Shown in pieces: positions 43,715-51,451 of a DNA stretch of 64,000 nt (position 1 is its first letter; every line of letters starts with the position of its first letter). The stretch spans positions 567,011-631,010 of the forward strand of contig PLCS01000007.1 of NCBI GenBank assembly GCA_003134855.1. The letters run 5' to 3'. The notes beneath the pieces were generated by a model. That model ran no database searches and was not told where the DNA came from. It saw only the letters and a program-made list of their open reading frames with translations. Origin of the DNA: Acidobacteriaceae bacterium. Lineage in GTDB: Bacteria; Acidobacteriota; Terriglobia; Terriglobales; Acidobacteriaceae. A program made the position numbers and the translations under genes.

Positions 43715-44347
43715 ATGAAGAAAACCATTTGTTTTGCCGCGGCATTGGGAATGATGATGTTGCCCTGCGCAGCCTTTGCGCAAGCCCCTGCCGCACCACC
43801 CTCGACCGCGCCTGCGGCGGTTTTGCCAGAGCCATCTGTCATTCCTGCCGACCAGCAGCCCACCAAGGAACAGTTGACCAAACTATTCGAGTTAATGCGC
43901 ATCAAGCAGCAGATGTCATCGATGACCAAAATGATGCCTGCGATGATGCGGCAACAGATGCAAGCTCACGTCAAGGAGATGCAGAAGAACCATCCAGAGC
44001 TGGCGGCGATGACAGAAGAACAGCAGCAGGCCTCCATGAAGGTGGAGAGCAAGTTCATGGAGAAGGTGGTTGACCTCTACACCTCCGACGAGATGATCGC
44101 GGACATGGAGGGCATCTACCAGAAGCATCTGACCCGGTCGGATGTGGACGGAATCATCGCCTTTTACAGTTCGCCGGCCGGACAGCACATGGTCGATATG
44201 GCGCCGGTCATCATGCAGGAGTATGTGCCGCTGATGATGCAGCGGACGCAGGAGCGGATTAAACCGTTGATGGACGAGATGAGCAAGGAGATGGAGCAAA
44301 TCGCCAAGCCTGCGGCTCCTTCCACAGACAAGCCGGCAACGAAGTAA
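43715..44347 (+). CDS. Exported DUF2059-domain protein
   Basis: A 210-residue protein with a signal peptide (MKKTICFAAALGMMMLPCAAFAQ), a proline-rich linker, and a helical DUF2059 domain (FYSSPAGQHMVDMAPVIMQEY). The Met-rich stretch MSSMTKMMPAMMRQQMQ is unusual. DUF2059 proteins are periplasmic and of unknown function. It lies between flotillin and pspA on the same strand, but repeat hairpins separate each, so transcription may be discontinuous. Confidence 0.85.
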   Translation: MKKTICFAAALGMMMLPCAAFAQAPAAPPSTAPAAVLPEPSVIPADQQPTKEQLTKLFELMRIKQQMSSMTKMMPAMMRQQMQAHVKEMQKNHPELAAMTEEQQQASMKVESKFMEKVVDLYTSDEMIADMEGIYQKHLTRSDVDGIIAFYSSPAGQHMVDMAPVIMQEYVPLMMQRTQERIKPLMDEMSKEMEQIAKPAAPSTDKPATK

Positions 44348-44351
44348 CACG

Positions 44352-44400
44352 GACTCCCACCCTGGCCACAACAACAAGAACGCGGCGAGGGTCGGGGCAA
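44352..44400. repeat. Repeat B (CCCACCCT palindrome)
   Basis: CCCACCCTGGCCACAACAACAAGAACGCGGCGAGGGTCGGGGC, a degenerate palindrome directly adjoining repeat A. Confidence 0.6.
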
Positions 44401-44434
44401 CTGACAACTGATAACTGACAACTGAGAACTGACG
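44399..44434. repeat. Repeat A (ACTGACAACT tandem)
   Basis: Four units of CTGACAACT/CTGATAACT/CTGAGAACT. The last unit runs into the GGAGG ribosome site of pspA. Confidence 0.7.
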
Positions 44435-44444
44435 GAGGTACGTC

Positions 44445-45107
44445 ATGGCACTGTTGGAGAGAGTGAGCACATTGCTCCGCGCCAATCTGAACGACCTGAT
44501 CGAGAAGGCCGAGGATCCGGAGCGGATGTTAAAACAGATCGTGCTGGACATGGAGAACCAGTTGATGCAGGTGAAGACGCAGGTGGCCATCGCCATCGCC
44601 GACGAGCACCTGCTGGAGAAGAAGCGCGCCGAGCACACCGAGCAGGCGGCGGAGTGGCGGCGCAAGGCGGAGCTGGCCGTGCAGAAGGGCCACGACGACC
44701 TGGCCCGCGCGGCACTGGAACGCGCGCTGAGCCACGATCAGCTTGTGGCCGGCTTCACCACCCAGGCCGAGGACCAGAAACACGAGGCCGACAACCTTCG
44801 CCAGGCGCTGCGCAAGCTGGAGCAGAAGCTGGGCGAAACGCGCGCCCATTGCGAGATGCTGGTGGCCGAGCATCGCCGCGCCAAGGTGGTGGGCCGGGCC
44901 ACGGAAGCTCGCCAGGTCGTCGGCATAGGGCAGGAGCACGCGCTAGGCCGGATGAAGACTCGCGTCCACCTGAAGGCGGCCCAGAACGCCGCCGCCAGCG
45001 AGGTGATGGTCCCCGAGTCGCTCGAAGACCGCTTTCATGCGCTGGAGAGCGAAGACCGGATTGAGCTGCTGCTCAACGAGATCAAAACCCGGCAAGCGAT
45101 TCAGTAG
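44445..45107 (+). CDS. pspA: PspA/IM30 family membrane-stress protein
   Basis: A 220-residue, almost entirely helical coiled-coil protein of the ESCRT-III-like PspA/Vipp1 family. MALLERVSTLLRANLNDLIEKAEDPERMLKQIVLDMENQL is the amphipathic helix 1 and the conserved alpha-1/2 hairpin. It binds stressed membranes and maintains their integrity. In Proteobacteria PspA also inhibits the PspF activator; no pspF is seen here. Start chosen by GGAGG 6 nt upstream. Confidence 0.93.
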   Translation: MALLERVSTLLRANLNDLIEKAEDPERMLKQIVLDMENQLMQVKTQVAIAIADEHLLEKKRAEHTEQAAEWRRKAELAVQKGHDDLARAALERALSHDQLVAGFTTQAEDQKHEADNLRQALRKLEQKLGETRAHCEMLVAEHRRAKVVGRATEARQVVGIGQEHALGRMKTRVHLKAAQNAAASEVMVPESLEDRFHALESEDRIELLLNEIKTRQAIQ

Positions 45108-45157
45108 ATGCTGCAGCGAATCCCACCCTGGCCGTATGAGACGCTAGGAATAAACAA

Positions 45158-45208
45158 GCGTGGACCGGGAGGTCCACGCTACAGCCGGCCGGGAGGCCGG
45201 CGCTACAG
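45158..45208. repeat. Two tandem REP-like hairpins (repeat D)
   Basis: GCGTGGACC-GGGA-GGTCCACGC-TACAG followed by CCGGCC-GGGA-GGCCGG-CGCTACAG. Both have the GGGA loop and CTACAG tail, so they are two units of one palindromic family. Downstream of pspA. Confidence 0.75.
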
Positions 45209-45394
45209 TTTCATGTCCCGCGGCTCGGTAACGCCGGTGGGGGACTGAAAAGGAAGCCCGGCAGGAGCAGAAATTGGACCAGCGCGCCGGCAAGGAATGC
45301 GGATGCGCCGCGCGGTTAGTCGCACAGGGGCCACGCGCGATACTCTTGAAAGAGCAGCACAGTCCTCTCCAGTTGCCGCGAAAGGAAACCAACG

Positions 45395-46702
45395 ATGTAC
45401 TCAGTCCATGCCTGGAATTGCCTGCTCTCGTTGGCATTCATTCCCGTCTTCGCCGCGGCGCCCTTTGCGCTGGCCAAGACGGCGCCCCAGGACGGCGCCG
45501 GAGCCTATACAACCGGAAAGTATCGCAATCTTTTTGTGGAAGCCGGCCATTCGCCCCAAGAGGTTAAGGCGAAGATCGACGCCGCCTTTCAGCAGCTCTT
45601 CCATGGCGACCCGCAGACGCAGGCCGTGGCTTATTCTGCGGGCAGCAACGCCAACGGTCCGCTGATGTATTTGAAAGACGTGTATAGCCGCGACGTGCGC
45701 ACCGAGGGGATGTCGTACGGCATGATGATCGCCGTGCAGTTGGACAAGAAGGCCGAGTTCGACGCGCTGTGGAATTGGGCGATGACCTACATGTACATCA
45801 GCGACCCGAAGCATCCGTCGTACGGCTATTTTTCCTGGTCGTGTAAAACGGACGGCTCCCCCAACGATGAGTCGCCGGCGCCCGACGGCGAAGAGTACTT
45901 TGCGATGGCGCTGCTGTTCGCGGGCAATCGCTGGCCGGGAGGCCACGGCATCTACGACTATCATGCCGAAGCCTTGCAACTGCTCTCCGCGATGCGTCAT
46001 CGCGCGATCATCACCGGCGCCACGAAGTTCGGGCCGCGCAGTGTGGGTCCGCAGGTGAGCGAAGAGAATGCGATGATTCTCTTCACCCCGGCCATCATGC
46101 CGCATCCTTTCACCGACCCCTCCTACCACCTGCCTGCCTTCTACGAGTTATGGGCGCGCTGGGGTCCGGTGGAGGATCGCGCTTTCTGGGCGCGCGCCGC
46201 CGAGGTGAGCCGCGCCTTTTTTGTGAAGACCACGAATCCTCAGACCGGCCTTGCTCCCAACTATGCCAACTTCGACGGCACGCCGCACGTCACCGGATAT
46301 GCGCAGTCGGGCGTCTTCGCCTACGATGCGTGGCGCACGGCCAGCAACTGGTCAGTGGATTGGTCGTGGTGGCGCAAGGCGCCCGCGGAGCAGGAGTTGA
46401 GCGACCGAATCCAGAAATTCTTCGCTGCCGAGGGGATCGACAGCTATGGGCCAATCTACACGCTGGACGGCAAAGATCTTGGCACGCCTGGAGCGAACAA
46501 GGACCATCCCGCCGGGCTGGTGGGCATCAATGCGGCCGCGGGACTCGCGGCCACCGACCAGGCCCGCGCAAAGCAGTTCACCGAAGCCTTGTGGAAGACG
46601 CCGATCCCCTCTGGCCAGGGTCGTTATTACGACGGCATGCTTTACCTGATGAGCATGATGCATATGAGCGGCGAGTTCCGCATCTGGGCGCCGCGGCATT
46701 GA
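45395..46702 (+). CDS. Secreted GH8 glycosidase, reducing-end-xylose-releasing exo-oligoxylanase (Rex) type
   Basis: A 435-residue enzyme with a signal peptide (LLSLAFIPVFAAAPFALA). The (alpha/alpha)6 GH8 motifs follow Bacillus Rex closely: KDVYSRDVRTEGMSYGMM (catalytic acid Glu104), PAPDGEEYFAMALLFA, DPSYHLPAFYELWA and NFDGTP (probable base Asp294). Rex cleaves xylose from the reducing end of xylooligosaccharides; a broader endoglucanase or chitosanase role is the alternative. Gene context gives no other xylan enzymes. The ribosome site AAGGAAA precedes the ATG. Confidence 0.87.
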   Translation: MYSVHAWNCLLSLAFIPVFAAAPFALAKTAPQDGAGAYTTGKYRNLFVEAGHSPQEVKAKIDAAFQQLFHGDPQTQAVAYSAGSNANGPLMYLKDVYSRDVRTEGMSYGMMIAVQLDKKAEFDALWNWAMTYMYISDPKHPSYGYFSWSCKTDGSPNDESPAPDGEEYFAMALLFAGNRWPGGHGIYDYHAEALQLLSAMRHRAIITGATKFGPRSVGPQVSEENAMILFTPAIMPHPFTDPSYHLPAFYELWARWGPVEDRAFWARAAEVSRAFFVKTTNPQTGLAPNYANFDGTPHVTGYAQSGVFAYDAWRTASNWSVDWSWWRKAPAEQELSDRIQKFFAAEGIDSYGPIYTLDGKDLGTPGANKDHPAGLVGINAAAGLAATDQARAKQFTEALWKTPIPSGQGRYYDGMLYLMSMMHMSGEFRIWAPRH

Positions 46703-46724
46703 CCGGGCATGAGACTGGTTGATC

Positions 46725-46832
46725 GCGCCATCAGAGTTGATGGTGCGCATCCAGAGAGTTTTCCGGATGCACCTGGAGTCGAACAGGTCCGCTTATAGTG
46801 ACTTTTTCTTGAGGGAAAAGCCACTATAAGCG
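46725..46832. terminator. Cluster of four hairpins between convergent genes
   Basis: Convergent genes share this gap. Hairpins: GCGCCATC/GATGGTGC (46725-46748), GCATCC/GGATGC (46748-46770), ACCTG/CAGGT, and the strongest, CGCTTATAGTG/CACTATAAGCG (46790-46832), whose internal CTTTTT...GAAAAG prolongs the stem. The last arm covers the stop codon of the oxidoreductase. A bidirectional terminator is the simplest reading. Confidence 0.6.
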
Positions 46833-48281
46833 CGACTCTCTCATCAGTTCACGGCCCCGCTCAATTGCGCGCCGGTTCAACTCCGTCCAGCGCGGATTTT
46901 TCACCAGCCTCTTGAGCGCCGCGTCAATATTGACGTCCCGCAACACTCCGGTCATCTCCAGCAGCGCGCCCAGCATCAACATGTTGCCCGCGCGCGCATT
47001 GCCCAGCGCATCGGCAATTTCCGTGAAGGGACACGCCAGCACTTGCACGCCTGGCTGTTCGCAATCGGCCGGGAACTCCTCGCCGTTGTAAAGAATCCAT
47101 CCGCCCGCGTGCACGCTCTTGACAAACTTGCGCAGCGCCGGTTCATTCATAGCCACCAGCACATCGGGATTGGTCACCATCGGTGAATCGATGACACGCG
47201 TGGCTAAACGCACATGACAGTTCGAAGTGCCCGAACGCATCTCCGGCCCATACGAAGGCAGCCAGGAAACTTCGAGACCAGCGTCCAGCCCGGCCTCGGC
47301 CAGCACCTCGCCCAGCAGCAAGACTCCCTGTCCGCCAAAGCCCGCCACGCGCACGGCAAGATCCAGATCCGCGGCCGTCTCATCGTGCACGGCCGGATTG
47401 CCCTCCGGCAGATCCTCGTTGGCGACGCCCAGAATCTGCGGAATCCGATCCAGCGCCGGAGCCGCCTCGGGCAACGCTCGCGGCTGCGCCTCTTTGGTGC
47501 GATCGCGAAAGACGCCCAGCGGAAAGGTCTTCTCCATCACGTCACGCACCCAGCGCTGCGCCTCCACCGGTGTCATCTTGAAGAGCGTCGGACAGGGCGA
47601 GAGCACCTCGATCAGCGAGAAGCCCAGCCCGCGCACCTGGTTTTCCACGGCCCGCTTGATGGCGCGCGCGGCCTGCATGATTTGCTTATTGTCTCCCAGG
47701 CCCACGCGCTCGATGTAAACCGGAGCTTCGAGTGTAGCCAGCAGCTCGCAGACGTGCAGCGGATAGCCTTCGTTGGCCGCGTTGCGCCCCTCCGGAGAGG
47801 TCGCGGTCTTCTGCCCCAGCAGCGTTGTCGGCGCCAATTGTCCGCCGGTCATGCTGTAGATGGCGTTATTCACGAAGATCACCGTGATGTGCTCGCCGCG
47901 ATTGGCTGCGTGCAGAATCTCCGCCGAGCCGATGGCCGCCAGGTCTCCGTCGCCCTGGTAGTCGATCACGATGCTCTCCGGCCTGCTCCGCTTCACCCCG
48001 GTAGCCACCGCTGTCGCGCGTCCATGCGCCGCCGAGATATTGCCCACATCGTAGTAGTAGTATGTGAAGACTCCGCAGCCGACCGGGCCGACCAGGATCG
48101 TGCGGTTCTGGATGCCCAGCTCATCGATGGCCTTGGCCAGCATCTTGTGCGTCTGGCCGTGCCCGCAGCCAGGGCAGAAGTGCGTCTGATGCTGCAACTC
48201 ATCTTTGCGCTCATAGCGCTCGTAGAAGGCCTTCGCCTTGCCGTGCGAAACCTCGTATTCCGCAATCATCTCGCTAGACAT
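46824..48281 (-). CDS. 2-oxoacid:ferredoxin oxidoreductase, fused beta-gamma subunits
   Basis: A 485-residue fusion from the ATG at 48281. Residues about 1-290 are the TPP-binding beta subunit: [34 protein letters not shown] and [12 protein letters not shown]. After an Ala/Pro-rich linker (about 290-330), residues about 335-485 are the gamma subunit, with [22 protein letters not shown] and [14 protein letters not shown]. The complex oxidises branched-chain or other 2-oxoacids to acyl-CoA with ferredoxin, or runs in reverse. The ATG overlaps the alpha-subunit stop by 8 nt. The substrate (2-oxoisovalerate, 2-oxoglutarate or pyruvate) is not decided. Confidence 0.88.
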   Translation of the reverse strand: MSSEMIAEYEVSHGKAKAFYERYERKDELQHQTHFCPGCGHGQTHKMLAKAIDELGIQNRTILVGPVGCGVFTYYYYDVGNISAAHGRATAVATGVKRSRPESIVIDYQGDGDLAAIGSAEILHAANRGEHITVIFVNNAIYSMTGGQLAPTTLLGQKTATSPEGRNAANEGYPLHVCELLATLEAPVYIERVGLGDNKQIMQAARAIKRAVENQVRGLGFSLIEVLSPCPTLFKMTPVEAQRWVRDVMEKTFPLGVFRDRTKEAQPRALPEAAPALDRIPQILGVANEDLPEGNPAVHDETAADLDLAVRVAGFGGQGVLLLGEVLAEAGLDAGLEVSWLPSYGPEMRSGTSNCHVRLATRVIDSPMVTNPDVLVAMNEPALRKFVKSVHAGGWILYNGEEFPADCEQPGVQVLACPFTEIADALGNARAGNMLMLGALLEMTGVLRDVNIDAALKRLVKNPRWTELNRRAIERGRELMRESRL

Positions 48282-49368
48282 TGGCCACACACTCCTCTTC
48301 CAGATGCAATGCCGGCAGGGATTGCCGTGCCAGCTTTCGCACAAATTCAAGCACCTCGCCGTGCGATGGCACATTGCCGCCCACGCGGCTCAAAAACTCC
48401 ACGGGCCGCGCGCCGTTGAGCGCCAGCCGAACATCTTCCAGCATCTGGCCGTTGCTCATCTCCACCACTACGAAGACGCGCGCGCTTTTGGCCAGCCGCT
48501 GGAAATGCAACTTCGGAAATGGGAAGAGCGTGATGGGACGCAGCACGCCGATCTTGAGCCCGTCCGCGCGCGCCTCCGCCGCTACGGCCTTCAGTATGCG
48601 GCCCATGATTCCGTAGCCGGTGAGCACAATCTCCGCATCCGCGGTGCGCCATTCTTCGGCGCGTGTTTCATGCTCCTCGGCGTGGCGATACTTCGCTTCC
48701 ATGCGGCCCTGATGCGCCTCCATCTCATCGATGTCGAGATGCAGCGAGCCGATCAGATTGCCGCGCGTCTCCTTCGTGCCGGTCACAGCATAATCAGGCG
48801 TCCGCGGCTCAACGGCCGTCTGCGAAAACTCGACCGGCTCCATCATCTGCCCGATGAATCCATCGGCCAGGACGAAAACCGGATTGCGATAACGGTCCGC
48901 CAGCTCGAAGGCCAGTGCGGTCAGGTCCGCCATCTCCTGCACCGAATGGGGCGCCAGCACAATGGTGCGATAGTTGCCGTGGCCGCCGCCCTTCACCACC
49001 TGGTGATAGTCGCCCTGCTCGGCGGCAATGTTGCCCAATCCCGGCCCTCCGCGAGTGATGTCGGCAATCACGCAAGGCAGCTCCGCGCCCGCCATGTAGC
49101 TGATGCCTTCCTGCATCAAGCTGATCCCCGGCCCGCTCGACGCGGTCATTGAACGTACGCCCGCCCCCGCCGCGCCGTAAATCATATTGATTGCCGCGAC
49201 TTCGCTCTCCGCCTGCAGGAAGACTCCGCCGGCCCGCGGCATATAAAGCGCAGCGGCCTCGGCAATCTCGCTGGCCGGCGTGATCGGATAGCCGTAGAAC
49301 GCGCGGCATCCGGCCAGGATCGCGCTCCTCACAATCGCTTCGTTCCCTTTCATCAGTTGCTTGCGCAT
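48274..49368 (-). CDS. 2-oxoacid:ferredoxin oxidoreductase alpha subunit
   Basis: A 364-residue alpha subunit: [31 protein letters not shown] is the TPP pyrimidine-domain start, with [14 protein letters not shown] and GGPGLGN. Together with the beta-gamma fusion and the ferredoxin it forms a VorABCD/KorABCD-type complex, in the cytoplasm. The start at 49368 is preferred over 49389 because it begins the conserved region; it overlaps the ferredoxin gene by 16 bp. Confidence 0.9.
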   Translation of the reverse strand: MRKQLMKGNEAIVRSAILAGCRAFYGYPITPASEIAEAAALYMPRAGGVFLQAESEVAAINMIYGAAGAGVRSMTASSGPGISLMQEGISYMAGAELPCVIADITRGGPGLGNIAAEQGDYHQVVKGGGHGNYRTIVLAPHSVQEMADLTALAFELADRYRNPVFVLADGFIGQMMEPVEFSQTAVEPRTPDYAVTGTKETRGNLIGSLHLDIDEMEAHQGRMEAKYRHAEEHETRAEEWRTADAEIVLTGYGIMGRILKAVAAEARADGLKIGVLRPITLFPFPKLHFQRLAKSARVFVVVEMSNGQMLEDVRLALNGARPVEFLSRVGGNVPSHGEVLEFVRKLARQSLPALHLEEECVANV

Positions 49369-49643
49369 TCGCTTGCTCCCACCATGCACTGTTCAACGCT
49401 GCGTGCTCGATTTACGATTCTCATCACAGTAATCGCCCCCGGTTCGGGGCACGCCATAAAGCAGATTCCGCAGCCCGTGCAGCCCGTGCCTTTGTAGGCC
49501 GCCGTGCGATAGCCGTAGTGATTCAACCGCTCACCCAGCGCGATCACCTTCGGCGGACAGGCCTCCACGCAGAGTCCGCAGCCCTTGCACTCTTCCACAT
49601 CTACCCGCAGTTGTCCACGGTCCTGCTTTTCCACATACGCCAT
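49353..49643 (-). CDS. 2[4Fe-4S] ferredoxin subunit of the oxidoreductase
   Basis: A 96-residue protein within the longer track frame 49353-50036. Two clusters: [12 protein letters not shown] and [12 protein letters not shown]. It passes electrons from the TPP site to external ferredoxin. The ATG at 49643 has GGAG upstream with 6 nt spacing and overlaps the alpha subunit by 16 bp. Order ferredoxin (delta) - alpha - beta-gamma is typical of these operons. Confidence 0.9.
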   Translation of the reverse strand: MAYVEKQDRGQLRVDVEECKGCGLCVEACPPKVIALGERLNHYGYRTAAYKGTGCTGCGICFMACPEPGAITVMRIVNRARSVEQCMVGASECASN

Positions 49644-49672
49644 TCGCACTCCTCTCCGACGGCCGCCAGACC

Positions 49673-50998
49673 TCAGGCCTGCAGGATCGCCGCTGCTTTG
49701 CGCTCCAGGTAATGCGAGCGCATCGCGAAATCTTCCAGATCTCCCCTGAACTGCGGATCGGCAATGGCGATCAACGCCTCCGCCCGCTCGCGCAGCGTCT
49801 TGCCGTGCAGGTACGCGATGCCGTGCTCCGTCACCACGTAATGCACATCGGCGCGCGAGGTCACCACGCCCGCGCCCGGCTCCAGCATCGGCACAATCCG
49901 CGAAACCGTGCCGTGCCGCGCGGTCGAAGGCAGCGCGATGATCGGCACTCCGCCCTTGGAGCGCGCGGCCCCGCGAATGAAATCCACTTGTCCGCCAAAG
50001 CCGCTGTAGGGCTTTGTTCCCAGCGAATCCGCGCACACCTGCCCCGTCAGGTCCACCTGCAGCGCTGAGTTGATGGCCACCATATTGTCGTTTTTCGCCA
50101 CCACAAACGGGTTGTTCGTATAGCTGATCGGCTGAAACTCAAAGCTCGGATTGTGATCAATGAAATCGAAGAGCCGCTGCGATCCCAGCACAAACGAGAG
50201 CACCACCTTGCCGCGGTGCAGTGATTTTCGTTCGCCGGTCAGCACGCCCGCTTCCATCAGGTCAATCACGCCATCCGAAACCATCTCGGTATGTATTCCT
50301 AAATCGCGCCTGTCTCTCAGGCAAGAAAGCACCGCGTCCGGGATCCCGCCGATCCCGGTCTGAATCGTCGCTCCGTCGGGGATCAGCGAAGCCACATTCG
50401 CTCCCACCCGGCGCTGGATTCCAGTGGATGGCTCCGGATGCGACTCCAGCAGCGGCCGCGATGTCTCCACAATCGCCGAGAGGTGGCTCACATGAAAGGA
50501 CGTGTCTCCATGCGTGCGCGGCATCCGCTCATTCACTTCGGCAATCACCGTCTTCGAGGCGCGGGCCGCATTCAACGTGCAATCCACCGTCGTCCCCAGG
50601 GTCACGAATCCGTGCTCATCCGGGGGCGAAACCTGCATCAGCGTAACATCCAGCGGCAGAGCGCCGCTCGCAAACAAGCCTTCAATCTCGCTGAGGAAGA
50701 TGGGGGTGTAGTCGGCGCGTCCGGCGGCCACCGCCTCGCGCACATTGTCTCCTAAAAACAATGCGCGATGACGAAAGATTCCTTCGTACTCCGGCCTGGT
50801 ATACACCGCCTCGCCCAGCGTCTTCATGTGAACGATTTCGACATTGCGCAACTCGGAGGCGTGCGCTACCAGAGCGTCCAACAGCACGGAAGGCGTGCCG
50901 CACCCGGACTGGACCCATACGCGCTCGCCGGAGCGAATCGCCTTGAGCGCCTGGGCGCCATCCATGCACTTGCTCCGATACTCCTCGCGCCAGTTCAT
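49673..50998 (-). CDS. Acetyl-CoA hydrolase/transferase family CoA-transferase (4-hydroxybutyrate CoA-transferase-like)
   Basis: A 441-residue family-I CoA-transferase. The N-terminal domain has the [16 protein letters not shown] start; [10 protein letters not shown] and HTEMVSDGV form the catalytic part (Glu of the TEMVSDGV motif); [18 protein letters not shown] and [13 protein letters not shown] are the C-terminal CoA-binding blocks. Cat2/AbfT-like enzymes move CoA between acetyl-CoA and 4-hydroxybutyrate or other acids. It is 29 bp upstream of the ferredoxin gene, so it is the first gene of the 2-oxoacid oxidoreductase operon and probably handles its acyl-CoA product. Confidence 0.85.
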   Translation of the reverse strand: MNWREEYRSKCMDGAQALKAIRSGERVWVQSGCGTPSVLLDALVAHASELRNVEIVHMKTLGEAVYTRPEYEGIFRHRALFLGDNVREAVAAGRADYTPIFLSEIEGLFASGALPLDVTLMQVSPPDEHGFVTLGTTVDCTLNAARASKTVIAEVNERMPRTHGDTSFHVSHLSAIVETSRPLLESHPEPSTGIQRRVGANVASLIPDGATIQTGIGGIPDAVLSCLRDRRDLGIHTEMVSDGVIDLMEAGVLTGERKSLHRGKVVLSFVLGSQRLFDFIDHNPSFEFQPISYTNNPFVVAKNDNMVAINSALQVDLTGQVCADSLGTKPYSGFGGQVDFIRGAARSKGGVPIIALPSTARHGTVSRIVPMLEPGAGVVTSRADVHYVVTEHGIAYLHGKTLRERAEALIAIADPQFRGDLEDFAMRSHYLERKAAAILQA

Positions 50999-51181
50999 CT
51001 CTGCTCCGCTATGCTCTTGCGCTGACTACTGCGCTACGCTGGCCACTACGAATCATCATCCCCAAAACCCAAATCATTCTCGTCTTCGCAAGGGTGCCCG
51101 GCAGTGACGCGCGTCACCTGTTAAATTCGCATTTTATTGGCTGCATCTCCATGGTAAGGCCTCTGACCCGGGGAACGAAAC

Positions 51182-51263
51182 CGGGCGCCCCATCCTCGCC
51201 GCTCTCATCTTGAGCAGTTCAACGCGCCATGTCGCGTTACGTCCAGAGAAGAATGAAAGATCC
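51182..51263. repeat. Repeat B variant with TCATCTTGAGC module
   Basis: GCGCCCCATCCTCGCCGCTCTCATCTTGAGCAG... to AAAGATCCT, parallel in layout to the element at 43576-43668 but lacking its right arm. Confidence 0.5.
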
Positions 51264-51287
51264 TAAAAGAAAGACTGCCGAATCATC

Positions 51288-51335
51288 CGCGAACTTGCGA
51301 ACTCGCGATCACCGCGAAGCGGTGGCTAACTGCTA
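51288..51335. repeat. Dispersed repeat C, copy 2
   Basis: CGCGAACTTGCGAACTCGCGATCACCGCGAAGCGGTGGCTAACTGCT, nearly the same as 21921-21969, about 29 kb away. Confidence 0.75.
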
Positions 51336-51451
51336 AATGGTTAACCAGTCCCCATGTGTTTCTGGCGAAAGGGTGGGAAACCTCGAACCCAGTCGGCCTG
51401 GTAGATTGTAAGTAATGTAAGCGACGTAGATTTGCATTCCGCAGCAGCCGG

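Larger units (their letters stand above)
51000..51451. other. Repeat-rich gene-free region between the CoA-transferase and the spermidine-synthase-like gene
   Basis: No gene. It holds a truncated repeat B (51182-51263, CGCCCCATCCTCGCCG... with the TCATCTTGAGCAG module) and repeat C (51288-51335). The region must contain the divergent promoters; none was identified with confidence. Confidence 0.6.

Noticed and set aside
47214-48419. 401-aa plus-strand ORF over the oxidoreductase
   Set aside because: Antisense shadow of the beta-gamma fusion, which has clear motifs.
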